In this document: positions 21,756-33,640 of the stretch, piece after piece | How positions within the stretch are numbered: the first letter of the stretch is position 1 | Layout of the letters: every line of letters starts with the position of its first letter | Assembly: GCF_949628215.1 (NCBI RefSeq) | Contig: NC_134281.1 | Location: 11,294,501 to 11,358,500 of the forward strand | Source: Phalacrocorax aristotelis | Lineage: Eukaryota; Chordata; Aves; Suliformes; Phalacrocoracidae | Direction: 5' to 3' | Length of the DNA: 64,000 bases | Made by a program: the position numbers and the translations under genes | The notes under the pieces: model-generated | What the model was told of the DNA's origin: nothing | The model's input: only the letters and a program-made list of their open reading frames with translations | The model's database searches: none

Positions 21756-24700
21756 CTTCAGGGTGGGGAGAGAAGTCTTAAGCCTTTTTGGGTGACAAAA
21801 GGGAGGTCCCCCTTCCCCAGCCCATGGTGCACACTTGCCTGGTGCCATCCAGCTGCCCAGGCAGACTGTTGAGGAGGGGGCCACTGGGGCTGCCCCCCTT
21901 GCCCAGCAGCCGCTCCACATGTCCCAGCATCTCCTCCAGTGCTCGCAGGCGGCGGGGGCTGAGCAGGGGCACGGACCCCCCCTCCTGCAGCGCCCGTGCC
22001 TGCGCCCTCAGGCGCTGCAGCCAGTCCCGCATGCTGCCCAGGGCCAGGTCCCAGCGCCCAAAGCAGGGGTGGCAGGGTGAGCAGTGGGGGAAGGCTTCCT
22101 GGTAGCCCCTCTGGCAGTGGTCACAGCGCAGCCCCCCAAAGCCCGGCCGGCACTGGCACTGCCCGCTGGCCTGCTCACACTGTGGGCTCTCAGTGCCCAG
22201 CGGCTCACACTCGCAGGCTGTATAGACAGGCAGTGGTGTGTCCCAGTCTCCCCAGGGACCCCCATGTCCCCAGAGTGCTACCATGTCCCCAGAGTGCCAC
22301 CCAGCATCCCACTGTGTCCCCCTGCATCTTCAGGGTCCCACCATGTACCCAGGGTCTCCTATATCTCCACAGTCCTCCCACACTCAGGGTCCCCTGGGTC
22401 CCCCATGTCCTCAGGGCTTTCCATGTCCCCAGCATCCCACTGTGTCTCTAGGGTCCCATCATGTCCCCAGCATCCCACTATGGGTCCAGGGTTCCCCATG
22501 CCTGAAAGGTCTCATCATGTCCCCAAGATCTCAGCATGTTCCCAGGATTTCCTGAGTCCCCAGAGTCCACTGTGTGCCCAGTGTCTCCCCAGGGCCCCAG
22601 TGTTGATCCCACCATGTCCCCAGGGCTCTCCATGTCCCTAGAGTCCCGCCATGCACCCAGGGTCCCTCCATGACCCCCTGTTTCCCAAGACTTCCCATTC
22701 TCCAGGGACACCATGTCCCCAGACAGCCCTGTCCCCAAAGCCCCTGTGCCCCTGGTCCCTGGGACATGCCCCCACCTCGGCACTCCTGCTCGGGGTCTCC
22801 CCAGTGGTGCTCCTGGCACTGGGAGCAGACACGGCCCCCGAAGCCAGGCCGGCACTTGCACTGCCCTGTCACCTGTAGTGAGAGCAGCGTGCTCAGCTAG
22901 GCAGCTTGCCTGGTGCTGGGAGGGCAGCAGAGCCATGCTGCGGTGCTGGGGGTCTCACCGTGTCACAGGCGGGGTGCAGGGCATGTGTGGGGTGGCAGCC
23001 ACAGGGCTCACAGCCCCCTGGTCCCCCCAGGTTCCAGAAGTGGGGTGCGCAGCGGTCACAGCTCTTGCCCACCACATTGGGCCGGCAGGTGCAGGTGCCC
23101 ATGCCACGGTCGCAGGCACAGGTGTTGGCGGTGCAGTGGGAGGCCAGGGTTCCCCGTGGGTCACAGCTGCAGCCTGCAGGCAGGTGGGCGACCGTGTGGG
23201 GCTCAGCCCATACCCCCTGCCCAGGCAATGCTCTCCTGGCAGCTGGCCCCAGCACCCAAAATCCCCTGCCTGGCTCTGAACCCATGCACAGCCCCAAACC
23301 CCCTGATCCCAACATCCCCCCAATCCTGATCCCTGTCTCCTGCCCAGTCCTGACCCTGGGCACAGCCCCAACCCCCTGCCCCCCTACAGCCCCAAACCCT
23401 TCTGGTCCTGATCCCAGCCAGTCCCGAACCCCCAGACACCCCCAAAACCTGACCAACCCACTCCATACACACACACACAACCCCAATTACCCTGCACCCC
23501 AATGCAGCCCCAATCCTCTCTTCCACCCCAACCCCTTGCATGTCTCCAAAACCCCCTGCACATCCCCAAACCCTCACACGGCCCCAGCACTGGCACAGGC
23601 CAACCTCCTGCTCCAGTGCAGCCCCCTGCCACACTCACGCCGGCAGCTGCGCTGCAGGGCATTGCCATAGTAGCCGGGCTGGCAGTGGGCACAGCGGGGC
23701 CCGGTGGTGTGGTACAGGCAGCGCAGGCAGTGCCCCGTGTGGGGGTCACAGGCCCCCGGGTCACTGGCATCAATGTTGTTGTTGCACTGGCAGGGCCTGC
23801 ACACCCCCCCCTCCATCTCTGGCGCCCCGAAGTAGCCAGGGGAGCAGCGGTCACAGCGGGGCCCTGTGGGGAGTGGGGTTGTGGGTGCCAGGGGTCCCAT
23901 AGACCTGGCGCCTGGAAGTCTCTGCTGCACAGCGCCCACCCTGCCCCTCACCGGCATATCCAGGCGCGCAGAGGCAGACTATGTGGTGGGTCTCCTCATC
24001 GGCATGGCAGGCACTCCCATGGTAGTGCCGCGTGCCAGGATAGCCGGGGCAGGGACAGGGCCGGCACTGCTGCCCTGAGCCTAGCACCGGGTCCCCGTAG
24101 TAACCATCCTGGCACCTGCAAGGATGAGAGATGAGTGCCCCGAGGATCCATTCAGTCCTATCCCACCATCCCATCTCATCCATGACACGCCATGCTATCA
24201 TATCCCATCTCATCTCATCCATCCCATCATATCCCATCCCACTGTATTCCATCCTACCCCACCGCATCATGTCCATCCCATCCCACCTCATCCCATCCCA
24301 CCATCCCATCATATCCCATCTCATCTCATCCCACCCCATACCATCATAACCATCCCATTCCATCCTACCATCCCATCTCATCCATCCCATGCCATATCAT
24401 CATATTCCATCTCATCTCATCCATCCCATCATACCCTATCCCACTATCCCATCCAATCTCACCCCATCATATCCCATCCCATCGTATCCCATCCCATCGT
24501 ATCCCATCCCATCCCATCCCATCCCATCCCATCCCACCATATCCCATTCCACGCCGTGCCATGCCATGCTGTTCCATCTCCTCCCCTCTGATCGGGCTCA
24601 CCTCTCACAGTGCCGGCCAGCGGTGTGGTCACGGCAGCGCAGGCAGCTGCCTGTCCAGGGGTCGCACTCCTCTGTGTGCCCATTGCACTGGCAGGGCCGG

Positions 24701-27700
24701 CAGGAGGGGAAGCCCCAGTGGCCAGGCTGGCACTGGTCACACTGTCGGCCCACGGCACCGGGCTGGCACCGGCACTGCCCACTTACCGCATCACACAGCT
24801 GTGACACCGAGCCCTCCGGGGAGCAGGCGCAGGCTGCAGGACAACATGGCTTAGGTCAGGGACATGGGTGCAGGGGCACAGGGATGGACAGACAGACAGA
24901 TGGGGAACCAGAACCCAGGGCATGCCCAACCCACAGGCTATTGCACAGGAGGGTTCATGTGGGCAGATGGATGGGCAGGCAGACAGACAGAGTGAGTGAG
25001 TGCAAGGCAGGACAGCGCCCACCCCAGGCAGGAGTGCAGGGCCCAGATGGATGGATGGATGGACGGATGGACAGACAGAGGGGGAACTGGGACCCAACAC
25101 ACAGGCTGCAAGACAGCAGGGCTGAGATGGACACATGCGCAGACAGATGGGCAGACAGACAAGTGAACAGGCAGATGGGCAGCAAATGGGGCTCTGATGG
25201 CTGGACGGGCAGAGAGACAGGAGGGACAGGTTTGGCTGGCAGGTGCAGATCCCGCTACTCACAGCTGCAGCCGAGGGGCCCGAAGCCATAGCTTCCCAGG
25301 GCACAGCGGTCACAGCGCCGGCCGAGGACGTGGGGCTTGCACTCACACTGCCCTCCCTGCGCCTGGCACTCGCTGCTGCGGGAGCCCTGCGGGTCGCACT
25401 GGCAGGCTGCGGGCAGCAGGGCCAGTGTGGGGCCAGGGCTGCCCTGCCTGCACACTGCCCACACCCTGCACACACCCTGCCCAAGCCCTGCCATGGCTCC
25501 CCTTCCATGGGCATGGCCTCATCCTGACCCCCTGCAACAAGCACAATCATCCTGACCCACTGGCACAGGCAGCCCTGCCCACCCTGTGGAGGCATGGCCC
25601 CATCCCGACCCACTGTGCCAAGCACAGCTCCACCCTCACCTGCTGCCCCAGGCACACCCCTGGACCCCATCCCAGTGCCCCCCACTCACGCAGGGCCCCG
25701 CCGTGCAGCAGGGCTGAGATGCTGCAGACCAGGCGGGTGCAGGCCTGGGCCAGGTTGTGGGGGGGGGCCATGTGAAATGCCTCCAGGCACTGGTACCGCT
25801 CCAGCTCCTCCCGGCGCGTTGCTGCCGCCGCCTCCGCCCCATGGAAACCCGGCAGTTCTGACACCCGCGGCAGGAGCACCAGCTGTGCCAAGCAGTGGGG
25901 TGGGGGTAGAGGAGGTGGGTCTGGGGGCCAGAGCCATCCCCCAATGTGGGACCTGGCCCCTGCTCCTGGGCCGGATCCATCTGCCCTGGGGCAGCCCCAA
26001 CCCTGCTGGAAGGCCCGACCGACCCAGCCCCATCAGCAGCCCCAGCTCCACTGATATTCCCATCCAAATTGCCATCCCCACAGGCATCCTTATCCCGATC
26101 CCTGATGACATCCCCAAGACCAGCCCCAACTCCATCCCCATCCCCAGCCCCACTGAGATTTCCATCCTCATCCTCATCCCCATCCCTATTCCTATCTCCA
26201 TCCTCACCCCCTTTCCCAGTCCCATCCCCATTCCCTCTCCCCATCTACTTTTGCATCCCCATCTCATTCGCATCCCATTCCCTTTCCCACCTCACCCCAC
26301 ATGCAGCCCCAGGTGGATGTCGCTGCCCACCCCAGCCCGTGATCCCCCATCCCTGCCGAGTGCCAGGCATGGGGTGCAGTGGGATCCCCCTCACCGAGTC
26401 GATGAGGATGAAGGCGCCAGGGTGGCGCTGGGTGACGCCGGCCCGTTGAAGCCGCATGGTCACCTCGTAGGGGGTGCTGGGCTCGAAGCAGAAGGGCCGG
26501 GACAGCAGCACGTACCTGTAGAGAGGCAGATGTCAGGGCACAGGCACCCCAGGGCAATGGGGATGGCCATGGGACAGCAGCAGCACCCGGCTACCTTCCT
26601 TGTCCCTGTCCCCATCCCCATCCCTCACCTGGGTGCAGCACTGTCCCTGTTTCCATCCCGTCCTTCAGTTCTGGGAGTGTTGCAGGGCTGTCCTTGTCCC
26701 TGCCCTATCCTGATCCCCGTCCCCATCCCCACCCCATCCTCATCCGGATCCTATCCCCATCCCCATCTTCATTTTCATTCCATCCCCATCCCATTCCTAT
26801 CCTCATCCCTGTCCCCATCCCATTCCTATCCTCATCCCTGTCCCCATCCCATCCCCATCCTCATCCTCATCCCCATCCCCACCCTCATCCCATCCCGTCC
26901 CATCCCACCTCTGGCTGTGGGGCAGGCTCTCGCGGTACATCTGCTCAGAGGGCAGCAAGTTCCCGCAGCGAGGGCTGGTGGGCAGAGCCCGGGAGCTGAC
27001 GCTGACCACGGCCTCCCAGTCCTCAGCTGACTGCAGTGACAGGCAAACTGGTGTCAGGGCCATGCCGTGCCATACTTGCCATGGTTGTGGCCATGGCCAT
27101 GGTTGCGGCTGCGCTCACCTCGGGCTCGTAGCGCAGCAGCAGCTCGTAGTCCATGGGGTAGGGCACGTTGTCCACGCGGAAGGTCAGGCCAGCCCCGTCC
27201 CGCACCCGGGCAAACCCCAAGCCCGTCCATGTCACCATGCGCCTGGTGCCATCCCGCACCACCTCCTCCACGTCCGGCTGGGGAGGACACCAGCATGGCT
27301 TGGCTCTGTCCCCCCAGCTCTACCCCCCAGTCCTCCCCAGTCCTGCAGCACCCCGCCATGCCCCATCCCACCCCCCTGGGGCTCACCTTGGGGGGCTTCT
27401 GGCGGCTGCGGCGTGAGGTGGCACGGGGCTGGGGGGCACGGGGGAGGCTGCGCTGGTGCCGTGGGCGCCCCTTCCGCCCCCCCGGCTCCCCCATGTTGTA
27501 CTCCAGACAGTCCTGGGGCACCTCCGCCCGGATGGTGCCCTGTGGGGATGGGGTCAGGGGATGGGTGTCATGCACGGGGACAGCCGTGCTCAGGGACAGC
27601 TGTGCATGGGGACAGCCATGCATGAAACACAGTGCACAAGGCTGGGCTGGGAGTGCAGGGACACCCCCAGGAGACTCACCGGGAGCTGAGGGTGACCGGG

Positions 27701-30700
27701 GCCGTGGCCAGTGGCCTGTTCGGCCTCGTAGGTGTAGTAGTCGAGGGGGGCGCAGAAGAAGCCAGGCTGTACCTGGTCACACTGCCGCCCCATGAGGTGG
27801 GGACGGCAGGGACAAGCCCCATCCTCCATGGAACACCTGGGGGTGACCATCTTGTCCCTTTGTCTGTCTTTCTGTCTGGCACTGCCCTCACCCATCCCTC
27901 CCTCTACCCCATCCCTATCCCTCCATCTCAGGGGATGGAGATCCCCCCCCCCCATTCCTCCCTCCCTTCACCACAGCCCCCTCTGCCTCTCCAGCCCTGT
28001 CCCTATCCCTCCACCAATGACGCCATCCCTCTCTCCCTCCATGCTTGACCCCCATCCCTGTCCCCACTCTCTCCCCCCTATCCCCATGCCCCACCAGACA
28101 CTGTGCTGGGCCCCACCGGTTGCTGTAGGCTCCCCCGAAGTCACAGGAGCAGGGCCGGCAGCCCCCCACATCGTAGCTCAGCCCCCAGAACTCGGGCTGC
28201 AGTAAGAAGGGGAGGTGTGGGGCTGGTGTGGGGCAAGCCCAGCACAGAGGGGTACCATGGGGCTGGGGAGAGTCAGGGCCAGGAGCATGGTGTGGGGCAG
28301 GCTGGGGCACTCACCACGCACTGGCTGCAGGAGCGCCCAGCCGCAAAGCGTTTGCAGTAGCAGTCCCCACTGATGGGGTCGCAGGGGGAGCTGCCCGCTA
28401 CTGTGCCCCGCGGGTCACACCTGCATGCTGACCCCCACACATGCATGCACCTGAGATGTGAGGGCCTGCCACACGGCACTGCAGCCCACGGGCTTCATGG
28501 CCCTCCCACCCAACATGTGTCCTTCCACCCCCACCCCTCCATCCCCAACTCTGTCTCCATCCCTCCATACCACATCCCTCCATCCCACATCCCTCCACCA
28601 CCATCCCTCTACCTCCATCCCTCCATTCTCATCCCTCCATCTCACATCCCTCCATCTCACATCTCTCCATCCTCATCCCTCCATCACCACCCTCCATCTT
28701 ACATCCCTCCATCTCCATCCCTCCACCTCCATCCCTCCATCCTCATCCCTCCATCCCACAATCCCACATCCCTCCATCCCACATCCCTCCATCCCACAAC
28801 CTCACATCCCTCCATCCCATAATCTCACATCCCTCCATCCCACATCCCTCCATCCTCATCCCTCCATTGTCATCACTCCATCTCCATCCCTCTACCTCCA
28901 TCCCATATCCCTCTATCTCCATCCCTCTATCCCCATGCCTCCATCCCATCTCCACTCCCATCCCTCCACTCCACATCCTCCTGTGCCCATCCCTGGGTCC
29001 CAGCTCACGCTGGCAGCCCTGCGGGTCTCCATGGCTGAGGCCGTAGGTGCCATGCTGGCAGCGGTCACAGCGGGGACCGGCCACATTCTCCTTGCAGCGG
29101 CACTGCCCTGCGATCATGCCCAGAGCCACATCTGTGTGCCCATCGCAGGTGCCTCCATCCAGCGAGCCCGCCGGGTCACAGTCGCATGCTGCCGAGAGAA
29201 AGGCCATGGAGAGCTGCAGCTGCCAGCAATGGGAGCTGTGGGGCCAGGGCAAGACATGGGGCTGGGAGTGGTGGCACTCACGGGCACAGGCGGTGGGGGC
29301 ACGGATGTCGGAGCGGGGGTGCCGGTAGTAGAAGGGCTTGCAGAGGTGGCAGTGGCGGCCCATGGTGTTGTGTTGGCAGCTGTCGCACACAGCCCCACTG
29401 GTGTTCCCCGTGGCCAGGAAGACCGCCATGTCGAAGTGGCACTGCTGCGAGTGTTCGTTGCAGTCGCAGCCTGTGGGGATGGCACCGTGGCACAGCATGA
29501 GGCACCCCAACCCCCTGCCTGGCAGCACCCCCACCCCAAACCTGGGGATGCAGGTCCTCAATCCCAACCCTTCAAGCCCCAGCCTGCAGACCCCCAGCCC
29601 CATATCCCAGCAGAATGCACCCCAACCCCTGCAGATTGCATCCTGCAGCACCCTGAACACCCTAAACCTCAGCCCCATGTGCAGCACCCCCAATCCCAAA
29701 GCATAGCACACAGGACCCTCAACCCCCAGCCCCAAGCCACAGCCTTCGGGATGCTGAACCCTCCACGCACAACATGCAGGACCCCCATTCCCCAACCCAG
29801 TTTGTAGGACCCCAAGCCCCTGGGCACAGCACGGTGCTGGTGCTGGTGCAGGGCACTCACGGCGGCAGGCGTTGGTGCTGGAGCCCTTGGCCGGGCGCCA
29901 GGGCAGGTCATGGTAGAAGTCCTCACAGCGCTCACAGTTCAGCCCCTGCGTGTGGTGCTCGCAGACGCAGCGCCCATGGATCTAGGGGGGAGCACCCAGC
30001 TCAGCACAGCCACTGGGTCCCACGGGGCACCATGCTGTGCTGGTGGTTGTGTGTGCCTCACCATGCCGGGGACAGGGGATGGTAGGGCACCGGGTGCCGG
30101 GGCGCAGTGGGCAGCATGGCCATGACAGAAGCAGCTCCCGCGCAGCACCAACTCGTCCACAGCATAGTAGTACTTGTGCAGCACCTCCTGCCGTGTGTCC
30201 AGCAGGTTGTCCCCCAGTGTGTGTAGCTTGGTGAGGTTCACCCGCAGGTTGGTGATGCGCAGCAGGTCTGGGGGGGAGGTGGCACTGTCAGCACCCACCC
30301 CATCACCCACCAGCCCCACGGCCCCAGCACAGCTGGTCACGCACCCTGGATGTTTGGGCTGTAGGGATCTGCCACGGGGATTGAGGGGTCCAGCACCTTG
30401 AAGATGACCTGGGAGAAGGAAGGGGTGGGTGATTCCAGACCCCCCAGAATCTTCCCCCCAGCACTGTCCCAGCCCCACGCACCTCCCCATGGCTGGAGGG
30501 CTCGATCTCAGAGTAGCGCTGGTCACACAGCACCTCATCTACCAGCCCCGAGGGCTGGCTGGGGATGCCAGGAAAGAGCTTGGAGCAGTTGTAGGCGAAG
30601 TAGCGGTAGACCTTCCAGCTGTGCCCGAAGTCGGCCGAACGCTCCACCAGCATGGCCGCGGGGCGGAAGGTCTGCGAGACACCCAGCTGGGACGGGGGCC

Positions 30701-31997
30701 GGCCCCGCAGCCCCCACTGGTCCCTCCCATCCCATCCCACCCCATCCCAGGCACTCACATGCCAGGACCCACCTTGAACTTCATGATGAGGTGAGTGAAG
30801 TGGAACTCGCCCTCCAGGTCCAGGCGAATGCTGACATGCTCCACACCTGGCAGGGACAGAGAGGTGATGGCCAAGGCCAGGGAAGCCCCCCAGGATCCCG
30901 TGGCCATGCAGCCCCGAGGCACACACACATGGCAGGCGCCTCTGCAGCCACCCCTGCCTCACCGTTCTCTGACTGCCACCAGGTCCGCTGGCCGTGGGGG
31001 CTACTCAGGTAGATGACGTTCTCGATGCGGTGGCTCTCAGGCAGGGATGGGTCCCGTGAGTCACAAGTGAAGCATTTCTCCGAGTCCTGTGCTGGGCAGC
31101 AGCACCATCAGGGATGCGCAGCTGGAGGTTGCGCTGGTGCCTGGCTGTGCCGGAGCTGTGCCGGAGCCATGCTGGGCCATACCACGGCCAGGCGGACTCA
31201 CCTGGAGGTGGCTGACGATGCAGTATTCCTGGGGCCGATGCAGCCCGCAGGTGGAGGTGGCACTCAGGCGGGTGGCTCGTCCCACCAGCAGGTTCCCAGT
31301 GGCTGGGTAGCAGCTGCCGCGGGTGCAGCCGTGGTTCAGGTCGGGTTCCTGCCAGCCCCCTGCTGCCGGCGCCCCCGCTGCAGGGAGCAAGTGCATGGGC
31401 TGGAGGCTGTGCCAGGGCCCCGGGCTGCCCCTTGCTCCCCTCCATGCACCCTGGACGTCTGACCGGCACCCTCCCCACCCCCAGTCATCCCATCCCATCC
31501 CGTCCCCGCATCCTGACCCACTGATGCAGCATGAAGCTCCATGACCCAGAAAGGTGCTGGCAGCAGCGCCAGGGCCTCGTGACCGGGGGGCAGGGAGCAG
31601 GGTCGAGCGAGCAGCAGAGGCAAGCGGGGCGCTGGCAGCCATGGGGCCGGAGAGGCTGGGCAGGGGGTGGCTGTCTGTGCTCCTGGGGGACTGGGCAGCC
31701 CCCAGGGCACCAAGCGGTGCCAGGGGGAGCTGGGAGCCAGGTCAGGCGCTTGCTAATCCTGCTGGGGCTCAGCACAGCCTGGATTCCCCGCTGGGATTTG
31801 CGGCGGTCAGGCCCTCCTGCCAGCCAGGGAGCATCGCCATTGCCACCACCTCCGCTGCCTGGCACCCTTCACCCGGGCTAGGGTCCTGGCGCCACTGCAG
31901 CACCTGGTATTGTGGGTGTGCAGAGTGCCCAGCTGTGCACGGTGTCCCACTGAGGCCAGTGCTTACCCAGGAGGAGAGCGAGCACCAGGAGGTCCAT
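18591..31997 (-). CDS. LAMB2L: Laminin subunit beta-2-like, complete and intact (34 coding exons, 1829 aa)
   Basis: Second beta chain in tandem upstream of LAMB2, in the position of the human pseudogene LAMB2P1. I placed 34 coding exons; they sum to 5490 bp, exactly 1830 codons, with no in-frame stop. Start is ATG 31997-31995 ([11 protein letters not shown] signal peptide); the exon begins at about 32016 after an acceptor-like CCCCAG, so a non-coding first exon lies further upstream. Domains are LN, LE, LF, LE, coiled coil, beta knob and the C-terminal Cys (ends NAYATC). Most exon lengths equal those of LAMB2 (e.g. 74, 189, 64, 121, 189, 180, 113, 80, 193, 144, 232). Differences: an extra 153-bp exon in LF, two GC-AG introns, no LRE at the LAMB2 position but SLREAQ at about residues 1422-1427. 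The protein should be secreted and able to join laminin trimers; that is inference. Confidence 0.92.
20400..20930. repeat. Purine-rich degenerate repeat in LAMB2-like intron 28
   Basis: GGGCACA / GGGGTGTGCAAGGGG-like units fill the intron between exons 20942-21145 and 20239-20383. Confidence 0.55.
22236..22740. repeat. CCATGTCCCCAG minisatellite in LAMB2-like intron 24
   Basis: Dozens of degenerate units (CCATGTCCCCAGGGT type, about 15-25 bp) fill the intron between exons 22776-22872 and 21839-22217. Confidence 0.7.
24121..24590. repeat. CCATCCCATC satellite in LAMB2-like intron 20
   Basis: Almost the whole intron between exons 24602-24833 and 23952-24115 is a 5/10-bp CATCC-type array, open in several frames without being coding. 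Confidence 0.85.
25048..25078. repeat. GATG tetranucleotide microsatellite
   Basis: ATGGATGGATGGATGG run with GGAC variants, inside the intron between exons 25263-25406 and 24602-24833. Confidence 0.75.
26050..26290. repeat. CATCCCCAT repeat in LAMB2-like intron 17
   Basis: Degenerate ATCCCCATC units in the intron between exons 26395-26515 and 25690-25882. Confidence 0.6.
26610..26905. repeat. CATCCCCATCC repeat in LAMB2-like intron 16
   Basis: Degenerate CCCCATCC units, including a duplicated TCCTATCCTCATCCCTGT segment at about 26790-26850, in the intron between exons 26909-27030 and 26395-26515. Confidence 0.65.
28117..29981 (-). other. LAMB2L: LAMB2-like first LE array exons
   Basis: Coding exons 8-12: 29861-29981, 29282-29470, 29009-29188, 28315-28427, 28117-28196; the same lengths as the LAMB2 counterparts (121, 189, 180, 113, 80). 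Landmarks: [47 protein letters not shown]. Confidence 0.92.
28505..28985. repeat. CATCCCTC satellite in LAMB2-like intron 10
   Basis: A CATCCCTC-unit array with (A/T)C interruptions fills most of the intron between exons 29009-29188 and 28315-28427. Confidence 0.85.
30062..31997 (-). other. LAMB2L: LAMB2-like signal peptide and LN domain exons
   Basis: Coding exons 1-7: 31967-31997, 31202-31377, 30963-31086, 30773-30846, 30483-30671, 30345-30408, 30062-30267. Landmarks: [71 protein letters not shown]. Very close to the LAMB2 LN exons, including parts of the flanking introns. Confidence 0.92.
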
Positions 31998-32016
31998 GGG
32001 CAGCTGCGCACTCTGC
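31998..32016 (-). other. LAMB2L: LAMB2-like 5'UTR end and first-intron acceptor
   Basis: A pyrimidine-rich tract ending CCCCCCAG (minus strand, AG at 32018-32017) lies 19 bp before the start codon, so the signal-peptide exon probably follows an intron. The upstream non-coding exon is not located. Confidence 0.5.
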
Positions 32017-32446
32017 CTGGGGGGACATGGAGACGGCACTGAGGCAAGTCACAGGGTACAGCATGGGGTGTAGGGCAGCCAGGGGCTGGCCTCTCCCAGC
32101 TCCAGCACAGCGGTGCACCCAGGGGACAGCACTGGGAAGCAGCGTCAGGTAGGGCAGTTCGGTCCCAAAGCCCCCTGGGTTGACTCCCAGCACCCACCCC
32201 CATGGTTGTGCCCCAGTCCCATATGGCCTGGGGTGGCTGCGGCACACAGACCTGGTGCACAGCTGTGCCCTGGACCCCAGACCCTGCACGAGCTGTGCCG
32301 TGCCTCATCCTGCCCTGCTCAGGGTGGATCCATCCCTTCGAGTCTCACTGGTGTCCCAGGGGGGCTAGGGCCAGCCAGGGAGGGGAGCCAGGAGCTCCGG
32401 AGCTGGCTGGGCAAGGTCATCCCTGCCGCTGGCCTGGGTCCCACCA

Positions 32447-32456
32447 TTAAATTTAG
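32447..32456. promoter_or_regulatory. MEF2-like motif upstream of LAMB2-like
   Basis: TTAAATTTAG fits YTAWWWWTAR, about 430 bp upstream of the exon holding the start codon. Motif evidence only. Confidence 0.35.
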
Positions 32457-33532
32457 GCTAGAGCTGCCTTTTGTGCTTCCTTCTCTCCCGGTACCGCCTG
32501 CTCCCAGCCTCGCAAGTGCTGGATCAAAGCCTAGCCCCGGCGCTGCCCAAACACATCTTTCCTGTCCCCATGTGGAAGCCAGCCCAGGACAGGGGAGCTC
32601 AGGGTGGCGGGGGAAGCGTGACTCTGCCCCGCCATCGATCCCGCTCAAAGCCGCACCAAGGCAGCGGGCGAGGCAGTGTGGGACTGTGTGCTGGTGAGGG
32701 GGTCCCCAAGCCCCGCAACCCCCCAGTACCTGGCCTCCTGTGACTTCCAGCAGGGCAGTGGGGCTGAGGCTGGGGATGGTGTGGGACCTGCTGCCCCCCA
32801 GGCTGGACGTGCAGAAATGAGCCAGGGCGAGGGCGACGATGGGATGGCGGCAGCCGGCAGCCCCCCTTCCCGGCGCATGATTCTTATTCAAATGGGCTGC
32901 CCGCTGAAAGGGACGGCGGTCTCCAGGCTACGGGAATGTCACTGCCGATTCCTTCTGCCTGGAGGCCTCCGCTGCCCGCCCGCCTGCAGAGGCCAGCCTG
33001 GCCAGGCGTCGGCAGCCCAGGCACGCCCCGGCTCCCGGGTGGCACAGTGGGCCCCGCCGGCGAACAAAAGGGCGCCTCGTGGGCCGGTGAGCCAGCGGCG
33101 CCGCGTTCCCCAGGCTCCCGGCACAGTGCGGCAGGAACGCGCCTGCCGCTGCTTGCAGTGAGGTGTGTAGGGAGGCATGGTGGGACGGGCACCCGACGCC
33201 GCCATGACTGCACATGGCCATGGCACTGCTTTTCGCCCCAGCTAGGGATGCCCCATGGCAAAGGCACTGGCATGGCTTGGCTACAGGGTGGAGCCACACC
33301 AGGCATCTGCCCTGCCGGGAGCTCGCTTGGGCACGGCCATGATGCCACGGGCTGGGCACATTCCTCCCGAGAGACCCGGCCCTTCCCACCGCCACGGCTC
33401 CCCGGGCAAAGTCCGGCACACGCCAGCCCCGGGAAGTCTACTTGGGCGCAGGGAGACCCAGCCCATCTCTCCTAAGGGACCCACAGCCCCTTCCCTGTGC
33501 GCTGCCTTGTGCTGGCTGCCGGCGCCCAGCCT

Positions 33533-33640
33533 GTGCCCTGGGGTTGTGCTGTGTGCCAGGGGCTGTGCTGCGTGCCAAGGGCTGTGCAGCGTGCCAAGGG
33601 CTGTGCCGTGCCCTGGGGCTGTGCCGTGCCCAGGGCTCCC
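33533..33640. repeat. GGGCTGTGC... 18-19 bp tandem repeat
   Basis: About five degenerate copies of a GGGCTGTGCYGYGTGCCA unit in tandem. Confidence 0.7.

Larger units (their letters stand above)
21839..25406 (-). other. LAMB2L: LAMB2-like second LE array exons
   Basis: Coding exons 19-25: 25263-25406, 24602-24833, 23952-24115, 23639-23863, 22959-23173, 22776-22872, 21839-22217. Landmarks: [52 protein letters not shown]. The last exon ends at a GC donor (CAG then GCAAGT). Confidence 0.9.
25690..27836 (-). other. LAMB2L: LAMB2-like LF domain exons, with one extra basic exon
   Basis: Coding exons 13-18: 27680-27836, 27387-27539, 27119-27277, 26909-27030, 26395-26515, 25690-25882. LAMB2 has five exons for this module, this gene six. 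The additional 153-bp, frame-neutral exon (27387-27539, about residues 569-619) is Arg/Lys/Pro-rich ([18 protein letters not shown]) and carries one Cys. Other landmarks: [45 protein letters not shown]. Confidence 0.88.

Noticed and set aside
22236-22740. CRISPR-like spaced repeats
   Set aside because: Units are degenerate with no constant spacers, in a vertebrate intron; it is a minisatellite.
24131-24591. Long open frames rich in His/Pro/Ile/Ser across 24124-24850 on the plus strand
   Set aside because: They are read-through of the CATCC array in a LAMB2-like intron; several frames are open at once, which is expected of the repeat.
28458-29807. 449-codon plus-strand frame over LAMB2-like exons 9-10
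   Set aside because: Half is the CATCCCTC array and half is antisense to conserved LE exons.
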